Both the position numbers and the translations under genes were made by a program. The notes under the pieces are model-generated. The model was not told the origin of the DNA and did not search any database. It saw only the letters and a program-made list of their open reading frames with translations. Below are positions 1-5,650 of a stretch of 5,659 nucleotides of DNA, piece after piece. The stretch comes from Candidatus Fermentibacterota bacterium (GTDB lineage Bacteria; JAFGKV01), in the NCBI GenBank assembly GCA_016928395.1, contig JAFGKV010000190.1, forward strand, positions 1 through 5,659. The letters run 5' to 3'. Every line of letters begins with the position of its first letter. Within the stretch, counting starts at the first letter, position 1.

Positions 1-774
1 ACCGGCAGGCTCCAACAGCAGGTCGGCCAGACGACCGCGGGCTTCGTCTGAGAAGCCCAGGCCATCCCGGATGTAGCCGTTGACGCTGCCGAACCCTTCT
101 CGCATCTCGCTGAAGGATGCCTCCAGATACTCCCGTCGAACCTCGAACAGAGGCTGAAACCGCTCCCGCGATATGCCGACCAGCGAGAACATCCCGAGGC
201 GCTTCAGCATCTCCTCTCGGAAGCCATGAAGGCTTTCGTTGGAAAGGAGATAATCGCTCAGGATCGTATCGTAGGGGACCCCAAGCGTGTGGTGGATGAT
301 CGCACAGGCAAGCCCGGTTCGATCCTTGCCCGCGGTGCAATGAATGAGGATGGGCAGGTTGTCCTCATCTGAGGCGATGCCCAGGATCATCCCCAGTTCC
401 TCCCGAAACTCGCTGACATACTCCCGATAGATCTCTTCGAGAACCTGTTCATACCGCAAGGTACGGGCTTTGCCGAACAGAAGGGAGAGAAGCTGCCGGA
501 AGCGGCCCGACTCGTCGTGCTGTCGGGCCTTCATCGGGATATGGGTGTAGCGGAAATGGGCGTCGTGCGCAAGGGGATTGGGGTGATGCGCCCGTTCCCG
601 TTGCGTTCGGAGATCACAGACCGTCTTGATCCCCAGAGCCCTGAGTCGTTCCAGGTCGTTGCCGGTGGCCCCGGAGAGGCTGCCGCTCCGATAGAGCATC
701 CCTCCACGCACGCGTCGCCCGTCCTGGGTACCATACCCGCCGAAGTCCCTGAAGTTGTGAATTCCGTCCATCAT
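1..774 (-). CDS. Y_phosphatase3-type tyrosine/lipid phosphatase, partial (C-terminus off the left edge)
   Basis: Cytosolic cysteine phosphatase of the Y_phosphatase3 family (related to mycobacterial MptpB and Listeria LipA), expected to remove phosphate from phosphotyrosine and possibly phosphoinositides. The frame is open for 258 codons to the window edge. Seen in order: N-terminal NFRDFGG (residues 7-13), a YRSGSL segment (28-33), DLRTQRER (54-61), and the catalytic P-loop HCTAGKDRTG (145-154, bases 313-342) with Cys146 and Arg152 of the CX5R signature. The Lys and Asp inside the loop are typical of MptpB-like enzymes. YLLSNE follows the loop, and the last residues (GYIRDGLGFSD then LLLE) match the usual family ending, so only a few residues should be missing. 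The start at 774 is chosen because GAGG (785-782) sits 7 bases upstream; in-frame ATGs at 789, 780 and 771 are alternatives and TGA at 807-805 closes the frame. No signal peptide. Divergent from the next gene. The natural substrate cannot be told from sequence. Confidence 0.93.
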   Translation of the reverse strand, partial: MMDGIHNFRDFGGYGTQDGRRVRGGMLYRSGSLSGATGNDLERLRALGIKTVCDLRTQRERAHHPNPLAHDAHFRYTHIPMKARQHDESGRFRQLLSLLFGKARTLRYEQVLEEIYREYVSEFREELGMILGIASDEDNLPILIHCTAGKDRTGLACAIIHHTLGVPYDTILSDYLLSNESLHGFREEMLKRLGMFSLVGISRERFQPLFEVRREYLEASFSEMREGFGSVNGYIRDGLGFSDEARGRLADLLLEPAG

Positions 775-1192
775 ACTCATGCCTCGCATCGCGGTTCGGC
801 TTCCTCAGGATGACCCCCGCTTGACACTCATCCGAACGGCCAGTGACACAGCCTGGCAACCCCGCAAGGCGCCGTCACCTCTGCTGCGCGATTCCTATCT
901 TCGGCGGCGCCCACCCCGCTTCGTGCCACAACCGCCGTGCGTGTCTCCGCAGATTCGGCTCCCAGGGGGTGTCTTCCCGGCTGGAAGCCGAGACCACGGC
1001 TCCCTTGGCCGCGCCTGGCGTGCACACGTTTCGAGCAGTTCCCGACCCTGGTGTGCCGGAGAATATGGCAAAGCCTGCCTTCGCGGGCAACCAGGAGGCA
1101 CCCTGTCGTCGTGAAGCCTTGAGCTCCTCACGTTGGGCAGTACCTTGTGGGGGCGTGTAGGATCACTTCACTCTACGCCAAGGGGGTTCGAT
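775..1192. other. Divergent intergenic region, no supported gene
   Basis: This 418-base stretch separates the minus-strand phosphatase from the plus-strand lamin-tail gene. It is open in many frames on both strands, as expected for GC-rich DNA, but none of those frames has a good ribosome site, a recognisable motif or protein-like composition. It should hold the promoters of both flanking genes, yet I cannot place a convincing -35/-10 pair in either direction. A two-tier hairpin can be drawn at 843-878 and a bulged hairpin at 1152-1179 just before the lamin-tail gene's ribosome site. Confidence 0.6.
1152..1179 (+). promoter_or_regulatory. Leader hairpin abutting the ribosome site of the lamin-tail gene
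   Basis: GGCG (1152-1155) plus TAG (1158-1160) can pair with CTACGCC (1173-1179), giving seven pairs with a two-base bulge and a 12-base loop. The AAGGGGG ribosome site starts at 1180, directly after the stem. This may affect translation or RNA stability, but the stem is modest and could be chance in GC-rich DNA. Confidence 0.3.
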
Positions 1193-2395
1193 ATGCGATG
1201 CTACGTCACGATCCTCTGTACCTTCCTGAGTGTCGTTGCGTCGAGTGCGCGTGCCCAGGTTCTCATCAACGAGTTCACGCCAAAGGGAACCGAGTGGATC
1301 GAACTCGTCAATGCCTCTGACGCCGCGGTCGCGGTCACCGGGTGGACCGTTGACGATGGAAGTCCCTCCCATGCGGATACTCTGGACTCAACGTGGGGTA
1401 TCTCCGTGCTTCTCGGAGGCGAGTACTTCTGGCATGCAAGAGTGAATGGGTGGGATCTCAGCAATGACGGTGAGTATGTCGTTCTGCGCGACGACACCGG
1501 CGCCACGGTTGACTCTGTCGCCTACGGCACCAAAGGAGGCGCGCCGATCGCCCCTTCCGGCTGGAGTTGTGCGCGCAGGCCTGACGGGACCAGCAGTGGC
1601 GACTGCGCCTTGGATTGGGATATCGATCCTGCGCCCACGCCCGGCGTCATGAATGATGTCCCTGGAGGCGTGAATCTGGGATCCAGCCTCATCATCAACG
1701 AAATCGATCCAACCCACCTGGTTCCCGATACGCCTGACTCCGTTGAGCTCTACAACCCCACAAATGAGGATGTCAGCCTCGTCGGCTGGCTGATCTCCGA
1801 TGGGGACGATGTTGATACGCTCAGCGCAGGTGTCGCACCCGCGGGCGGATATGCCGTATTAGCGCAAGGCGAGCCGGGCAGCTTCACCTTCGACTTCACC
1901 ACGAATGATGTCTGCTATCTGTGGACAGACGGGTTCGTGCGTGTGAACCAGCTTGGCTGGGCCGGTGAATCTGATGAGTACTCGTTGCAGCGATGCCCCG
2001 ATGGAGCGGGCCCCCACGAGGGCTACAACTGGGCCTCCTCCGGCGGCGGCAGCACGCTTCTTGATCTTCCTGCGACGTGGGGTTCGGCAAACCCAGTGCC
2101 GGCGCCGCACGTGGTTGACCTCGAGTTGTCGCTGCTTAATCCTTCCACCGCAGTTCTGGCGTGGACGATATCGCCCCTTGCCGATTCCTACCGGATCTAC
2201 CGCACCGAAGCGTGGTACTTCTCGGGACAGGAGTCGTTGTGGGTAACGGCGGCCGCATCGCCGTGCACCGTGACGACAGGTATTGGAAACCCTTTTCTTG
2301 ACTATGCGTACATCGTCAAAGCTGTGGGGCCGACCGGCGAATCCGCCCCATCCAACCCCGTCGGTGAGTTCGACGGATTCTGGGACATTCCCTGA
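1193..2395 (+). CDS. Secreted protein with two lamin-tail domains and an FN3-like domain
   Basis: Predicted exported protein of 400 residues. Start chosen at 1193: AGGGGG (1181-1186) lies six bases upstream, and the protein then begins with a Sec signal peptide (residues 1-21, cleavage after ARA). An in-frame ATG at 1133 would bury that signal and has no ribosome site. Lamin-tail domain 1 begins at residue 23 (LINEF, 24-28; EWIELVN, 34-40; GW, 50-51) and runs to about 155. Domain 2 begins at residue 166 (LIINEIDP, then SVELYNPTNED and GW at 198-199) and runs to about 300. Residues 305 to about 395 resemble a fibronectin type III domain (VLAWTISPLADSYRIYRT, then YIVKAVGPTGESAPSNPVGEFD). Lamin-tail domains in bacteria are beta-sandwich modules of secreted or surface proteins, often beside nucleases or adhesion modules; no catalytic domain is present here. 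No C-terminal sorting domain or membrane anchor is seen. Function unknown; an adhesive or structural surface role is inference. Confidence 0.9.
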   Translation: MRCYVTILCTFLSVVASSARAQVLINEFTPKGTEWIELVNASDAAVAVTGWTVDDGSPSHADTLDSTWGISVLLGGEYFWHARVNGWDLSNDGEYVVLRDDTGATVDSVAYGTKGGAPIAPSGWSCARRPDGTSSGDCALDWDIDPAPTPGVMNDVPGGVNLGSSLIINEIDPTHLVPDTPDSVELYNPTNEDVSLVGWLISDGDDVDTLSAGVAPAGGYAVLAQGEPGSFTFDFTTNDVCYLWTDGFVRVNQLGWAGESDEYSLQRCPDGAGPHEGYNWASSGGGSTLLDLPATWGSANPVPAPHVVDLELSLLNPSTAVLAWTISPLADSYRIYRTEAWYFSGQESLWVTAAASPCTVTTGIGNPFLDYAYIVKAVGPTGESAPSNPVGEFDGFWDIP

Positions 2396-2419
2396 TACGG
2401 TTATCCCTTGGCCGAAATG

Positions 2420-2460
2420 GGCGTACGCGAGGACGCCGCAGCCCAGGCCGTCATCACGGC
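2420..2460. terminator. Possible hairpins in the convergent gap (weak)
   Basis: Two perfect 5-bp stems lie between the convergent stop codons: GGCGT/ACGCC (2420-2424 with 2433-2437) and GCCGT/ACGGC (2447-2451 with 2456-2460, loop CATC). Neither is followed by a T-run on either strand, so they are not classical intrinsic terminators. Their place in a 100-base convergent gap is the main reason to list them. Confidence 0.2.
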
Positions 2461-2495
2461 GGGTGAGATTCTCCCCCCTCTGGCCGGGACCTCCG

Positions 2496-2687
2496 TTACT
2501 GTTTCATGGCCAGCAGCCGGACAAACACCCCCATTGAGAATCCTACGCACGACAACTGGAGCATCGTCGCCGAGGAGAAACTGTCACCGAGAAAGAAGAC
2601 GATCGAAGGCCCGAAGAACCTGCCAAAGAGCGCGAGAAGTAGCGCCAGCAGGCCCAAAGCACCCAGGACTAGCGAGAGAAGCTTCAT
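2496..2687 (-). CDS. Small two-helix membrane protein (63 residues), family not recognised
   Basis: Hypothetical small inner-membrane protein. AAGGAGG (2701-2695) lies seven bases before the ATG at 2687-2685; this fixes the start and rules out a longer in-frame version from 2819, which would begin upstream of the predicted transcription start. The sequence begins MKLLSLVLGALG. Helix 1 covers about residues 3-26 and is rich in Leu, Ala and Gly. A short loop (about 27-41, with FGRFFGP and LGDSFSS) leads to helix 2 (about 42-60), and the end is LLAMKQ. Positive charges at both ends fit a hairpin with both termini in the cytoplasm. It is convergent with the lamin-tail gene and divergent from the lipoprotein gene, so it is transcribed alone. 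A sigma70-like promoter at 2840-2812 and a leader hairpin support it as a real gene. Function unknown. Confidence 0.75.
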   Translation of the reverse strand: MKLLSLVLGALGLLALLLALFGRFFGPSIVFFLGDSFSSATMLQLSCVGFSMGVFVRLLAMKQ

Positions 2688-2694
2688 CGGAGGT

Positions 2695-2701
2695 CCTCCT
2701 T
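2695..2701 (-). promoter_or_regulatory. Shine-Dalgarno site of the small membrane protein
   Basis: AAGGAGG on the minus strand, seven bases before the ATG at 2687. It is one of the two strongest ribosome sites in the window and decides the start against a 107-residue extended reading. Confidence 0.8.
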
Positions 2702-2705
2702 GGCT

Positions 2706-2723
2706 CCGTGCCGGGCGGCACGG
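2706..2723 (-). promoter_or_regulatory. Perfect 7-bp leader hairpin just upstream of the small gene's ribosome site
   Basis: CCGTGCC (2706-2712) and GGCACGG (2717-2723) form a perfect stem with a four-base loop. On the minus-strand transcript it lies four bases before the AAGGAGG ribosome site and downstream of the predicted promoter, so it would be in the 5' leader. It could act as a stability or attenuation element or a protein operator. No T-run follows, so it is unlikely to be an intrinsic terminator. Confidence 0.45.
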
Positions 2724-2811
2724 GTTCCCACAACCGGCGCGACGAGCCACCCAAAGCGACAGTCGGCATCCGAGGCGGCATTCGCCACGATTCCGCATCA
2801 ACTCGACTCGT

Positions 2812-2840
2812 AGTATCATTCGCTACCGCCCTGTTGTCAA
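2812..2840 (-). promoter_or_regulatory. Sigma70-type promoter for the small membrane protein
   Basis: On the minus strand, a consensus TTGACA (2840-2835) is followed by a 17-base spacer and GATACT (2817-2812), a 4/6 match to TATAAT. Transcription would start near 2805, leaving a leader of about 118 bases that contains the 2706-2723 hairpin. A GGGCC-GA-GGCCC inverted repeat (2845-2856) sits four bases upstream of the -35 box and might bind a regulator. This is the best promoter match I found in the window. Confidence 0.5.
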
Positions 2841-2982
2841 TGATGGGCCGAGGCCCGATGTGAGAGCGGCCCGACAATCCCAGGGCACGACATCAGAGTA
2901 AGCCTTGGCCGAGACAGCCGGCTTGACTGCTAGAGATCCAGGCCCCAGGTTGATGACTCGGTCCCTCGCGTAGGAGGCATCC

Positions 2983-4146
2983 ATGAGGCCGTTCCTCGTT
3001 CTACCGCTCATAATGGCCTGCTCTATTCCCAGTCCCCAGGCCCCCACCTGGGAGGTGACGGCCAATGTGCCTTTGGTGGCACGCACGGTCTTTGCCCGTG
3101 ACCTCATCGGAAGCCAGGGCGACTTCTTCTTCGGCGAGTATGGGCCCTTCCGTGTGATGGATTCCGACAGCGTCGTGGCCAGCCTGGTCTCCGCCATTGT
3201 GGTCGCGGATCCTGCCGGCCTTCAGGCCCTTCCTTCCCAGGGTGAAGCCACCATAGCCGCCGGTACGGTCGGGTGGAGCGGAAATCCTCTGGACGAGCTG
3301 GATAACCCCGAGTTCTTCCGGGTATGGATCGAGCTTGTCATAAGGCACAACCTGCCCGGCGCGGTGACGGTGGATGCGCTCATCGAGGGATGGGATGACA
3401 CCTGGCGCCCCAGTGAAGCCGTGGAGGTCACCGCAGCCGCGCCGCCGACTTCTGGCGGCGTCGAGATCACCTCGACGCATCTAATCACCGATGAGCGCGT
3501 GCTGGCCTTCATCAATCCTTCGCCCGCCCATGACGTGCCCGACAGTTTCCTGGCGACCTGCAGCGTGACCTATGGCGCCCAAGGCGAGGAAGTCGGCGGC
3601 GAGCCGGTACTCTCCATCGAGATCTCGGTCATCACCGCCATCGACCTAAGCTTCGACGGCGCCAGCGTAGATCGCCGATCCATCGTCCAGAAACTCATAA
3701 TCTCCCCAGAAGATGTCGATTCGGATGCTGCCGATCTTTCAGGCAATCTGACCAAGAACCTCCGTGCGGCCCTCATAGTGACCGATGTGGCCAACAACCT
3801 GCCTCTGGGCGGGTTGGCCTATGTGCGTGTCGATCACGATTCCCTGAACTTGTGGATCGATCCAGCGCTCCTGGTCGGCCCCTTCGAGTTCGATGCCCCT
3901 CCCGTCGACCCTCTCTCAGGGAAGTCAACGGGCGTGAGCGACGCCCAATCCAGCGTGACTCTGAATGAAGAACACCTCGACTTATTCTCCAATCCAGGCC
4001 CGGGGGATCTCACGCTCTACGCCGCCGTAGAGTATCTTCTTGATGGCGCGGGCCGGCGCCGGATCTGCGTATGTGCAGGCGATTCCATCAGGGCAGAGGC
4101 CCTCATGGCTATCACATCTCTTGTCGAGGTGGACGATGAGTCATAG
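2983..4146 (+). CDS. Predicted outer-membrane lipoprotein, partner of the downstream barrel
   Basis: 387-residue predicted lipoprotein. AGGAGG (2972-2977) lies five bases before the ATG. The N-terminus MRPFLVLPLIMAC gives a very short lipoprotein signal with the candidate lipidated Cys13 followed by Ser; Met at -2 is unusual for a lipobox, so lipidation is likely but not certain. After it comes APTWEVTANVPLVARTV (from residue 20). To my memory this 'APTW-x-V-x-NxPL' opening recurs in predicted lipoproteins of FCB bacteria, but I cannot name a Pfam family. The rest appears to be beta-rich repeated domains; visible landmarks are NNLPLGG (271-277) and, near the end, ICVCAGDSI (361-369) with two close cysteines, then a final beta-type strand. 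No catalytic motif is seen. It overlaps the next gene by 11 bases, so the two are probably co-transcribed and translationally coupled. Likely a surface or periplasm-facing outer-membrane component; exact role unknown. Confidence 0.88.
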   Translation: MRPFLVLPLIMACSIPSPQAPTWEVTANVPLVARTVFARDLIGSQGDFFFGEYGPFRVMDSDSVVASLVSAIVVADPAGLQALPSQGEATIAAGTVGWSGNPLDELDNPEFFRVWIELVIRHNLPGAVTVDALIEGWDDTWRPSEAVEVTAAAPPTSGGVEITSTHLITDERVLAFINPSPAHDVPDSFLATCSVTYGAQGEEVGGEPVLSIEISVITAIDLSFDGASVDRRSIVQKLIISPEDVDSDAADLSGNLTKNLRAALIVTDVANNLPLGGLAYVRVDHDSLNLWIDPALLVGPFEFDAPPVDPLSGKSTGVSDAQSSVTLNEEHLDLFSNPGPGDLTLYAAVEYLLDGAGRRRICVCAGDSIRAEALMAITSLVEVDDES

Positions 4147-5338
4147 CCGCCTTACACGTGCGATGATGGTCGTCGCGATGGTCGCCGCCGGAGCGGGAGC
4201 TGACAACGGCGGCCGGATGCGCTGGGGCGCCGGATGGCTTAGCAACCCGGCGCTCCTGGCCGATACCGCCACCGAGCGCTGGGAAGTCTGCGTAGTGCAG
4301 GGGGATATCGCCGTTCGCAACAATGCGTTCAACCTTGACCTGTATAGGAGATACAACGGCGCGTTTCTTGAGGAGGATGACAAGCAGACGATCCTCGAGA
4401 GCATCTCCGGGCAATCAGTGCGGGGGCTGCTGAGGGGCGAGGGTTCCGCCATGGGGGTTCGGATCGGCCATGCCGCGTTCACGATCGGCGCCTACCTCGG
4501 TGGCGATCTCAGTGTGGACAAGGAGATGATCGACCTCGTCTTTTTCGGCAATGACCTTGACCGGCGCTATGAGGTGCTGAACTCGGGCGGCGCGTTGGCC
4601 TACCTGTCTGCCGGGGCCGCCTATGGCATCGAGATGGGTGACATGGCCGGGTGGACTACGTCGGTTGGCATAGGAGGTCGGGTTGCGGTGGGTCTGGTGG
4701 CCGCGAAGATCATGGAGAGTTCCCTCAGCGTTCTGACCGAGGTGGGAGGGATCACCGCGACGGGCGCCACAGTGGTCCGTCGAACCGATGCCGATGGTGC
4801 ACGCCCCGTGACTGTCGCCTTGGACCTCGGGGGTCGGGCCACGAAAGGAAAGTGGGAGCTGGGGCTGTCGTTCACGGATATCGGGCCTTCGTTTTCGTGG
4901 TCAGAGGTCGAAGAGAAGCTGGTTGAGTTCGAGGCGATAGAATGGACCGCGGAGTTGGGCGACAGCGGCTACACCACCGCGGATACGACCTACGATGTGG
5001 GCTCGTGGTCGACCCCGCTGCCTACCCGTATGGAAGTGACGGTGGGAAGGTCTCTGCCGTGGGGCGCAGTCTGGATGCGCTGGGAACAGGGTCTGCGGCG
5101 ATGGGCGGGGGTCACGACGACGCCACGCGTGCACACTGGTGTCGCGTGGGACGCCCTTTCGTGGCTGCGCCCCTGGTTCGAGCTGGGGTTGGGAAGCCCC
5201 GAGGGGTTCGGCATGGCCCTGGGCACAGCTCTTACGCCCGGGCCGGTTCGGCTGTCGCTGGGTATCACCGGATTTCGTCTGCCTCCCTCCCACAGCGAGG
5301 CTCTGGGCCTGCGCCTGGGGCTGGGATTCGGCGGATAG
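4136..5338 (+). CDS. DUF5723-like outer-membrane beta-barrel protein
   Basis: 400-residue predicted outer-membrane barrel. The ATG at 4136 has GAGG (4126-4129) six bases upstream and is followed by a clean Sec signal peptide (residues 1-22, hydrophobic core AMMVVAMVAAG, cleavage after AGA); an in-frame ATG at 4040 would hide it. The mature protein opens with WGAGWLSNPALLAD (30-43), then NNAFNLDLYRRYNG (62-75) and LEEDDKQTILESI (78-90). This NPA...NN-F...YN-YNG...L-ED-K-IL pattern is what I know from DUF5723 proteins of Bacteroidota and relatives. The remainder alternates polar and hydrophobic residues in many short Gly-rich strands (for example VRIGHAAFTIGAYLGGDLSV), as in barrels, and ends LGLRLGLGFGG without the usual terminal aromatic residue. 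It overlaps the lipoprotein gene by 11 bases. A transport or assembly role together with that lipoprotein is inference. Confidence 0.87.
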   Translation: MSHSRLTRAMMVVAMVAAGAGADNGGRMRWGAGWLSNPALLADTATERWEVCVVQGDIAVRNNAFNLDLYRRYNGAFLEEDDKQTILESISGQSVRGLLRGEGSAMGVRIGHAAFTIGAYLGGDLSVDKEMIDLVFFGNDLDRRYEVLNSGGALAYLSAGAAYGIEMGDMAGWTTSVGIGGRVAVGLVAAKIMESSLSVLTEVGGITATGATVVRRTDADGARPVTVALDLGGRATKGKWELGLSFTDIGPSFSWSEVEEKLVEFEAIEWTAELGDSGYTTADTTYDVGSWSTPLPTRMEVTVGRSLPWGAVWMRWEQGLRRWAGVTTTPRVHTGVAWDALSWLRPWFELGLGSPEGFGMALGTALTPGPVRLSLGITGFRLPPSHSEALGLRLGLGFGG

Positions 5339-5372
5339 GGGAGGGGAGAGAGGAAGGGAGCAGATGGACGGA

Positions 5373-5484
5373 TGAGTGGACGATTGGATGAGTGGACGAT
5401 TGGATGAGTGGACGGATGGACGGATGGAACACTGGAATAGGGGAATACTGGAACGCTGGGTCGGTGGACGAAGGGATGATTGGA
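5373..5484. repeat. Degenerate octamer tandem array, N4-TGGA, 14 units
   Basis: Fourteen successive 8-base units end in TGGA (11 units) or a one-base variant (GGGA twice, TGGG once). The first five alternate tgagTGGA and cgatTGGA, so 5370-5414 is a perfect 16-base repeat of about 2.8 copies; then come cggaTGGA twice and more varied units such as acacTGGA and atacTGGA. The phase is kept with no insertion over 112 bases. A preceding cagaTGGA (5361-5368) is offset by four bases. Eight is not a multiple of three, which argues against a coding repeat. Confidence 0.9.
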
Positions 5485-5563
5485 TGGATTAGGGCAGGGA
5501 GAAGGGGGCCGGAGCGTGTGGGGGAGAATGTAGGAAAGCTCACGTTCGACTGCCCGGCTTGTC

Positions 5564-5593
5564 GATTACGATTACGATGGCGATAGCGATACG
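5564..5593. repeat. Short hexamer array (GAT-NNN), five units
   Basis: Five consecutive six-base units: GATTAC, GATTAC, GATGGC, GATAGC, GATACG. The first three bases are constant and the last three vary. It is short, but the phase is exact. Expansion by slippage with later mutation is the simplest explanation. Confidence 0.7.
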
Positions 5594-5627
5594 GACCCGG
5601 AACCGCCGGCGGGCGACCATGGACAGC

Positions 5628-5650
5628 GTAGGAGGGCCTTCAGGCCCGAC
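5628..5650 (+). repeat. REP-like palindrome with GTAG head
   Basis: GTAG (5628-5631) precedes a hairpin formed by GGGCC (5634-5638) and GGCCC (5643-5647) around a TTCA loop, followed by CGACA. A GTAG or GGAG head in front of a short GC-rich palindrome is the layout of REP elements mobilised by RAYT (TnpA_REP) transposases, and the TTCA loop resembles known GTAGGAG...TTCA...CGAC elements of gammaproteobacteria. The following AGGGGCGGC at the window edge may begin a second copy. No RAYT gene is in the window. Confidence 0.5.

Noticed and set aside
1064-1100. Possible c-di-GMP (GEMM) riboswitch around GGCAAAGCC
   Set aside because: The GCAAAGCC-like string resembles part of the GEMM core, but the first stem with its GNRA loop and the GGGACGC junction are missing.
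779-1160. Several overlapping open frames on both strands between the phosphatase and the lamin-tail gene
   Set aside because: They are Arg/Pro-rich, overlap one another in most frames, lack good ribosome sites and show no motifs. This is typical of GC-rich non-coding DNA.
2396-2495. Frameshifted continuation of the lamin-tail protein past its stop
   Set aside because: The protein ends naturally after an FN3-like closing segment, and no frame downstream shows related sequence.
2688-2819. Longer N-terminus for the small membrane protein (start at 2819)
   Set aside because: The added 44 residues are Arg/Cys/Gly-rich and unlike a membrane protein. The region includes the predicted -10 box and the leader hairpin, and AAGGAGG sits directly before the ATG at 2687.
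2408-2863. Plus-strand open frame of 151 codons after the lamin-tail gene
   Set aside because: It lies antisense to the small membrane protein, which has a strong ribosome site and promoter. Its early part looks slightly protein-like, but the rest is Arg-rich and without motifs.
2923-2951. Promoter for the lipoprotein gene at TTGACT (2923-2928)
   Set aside because: The -35 match is good, but at 16-18 bases spacing there is no acceptable -10 box (CAGGTT or similar).
5492-5525. Canonical G-quadruplex near the purine tract
   Set aside because: Three G-runs have short loops, but the fourth lies 11 bases away, beyond the usual loop limit, so a canonical four-run motif is not met.
5265-5586. Open frames on both strands across the repeat region
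   Set aside because: They exist because the TGGA/TCCA octamers contain no stop codons in these frames. Their products are low-complexity and there are no ribosome sites.
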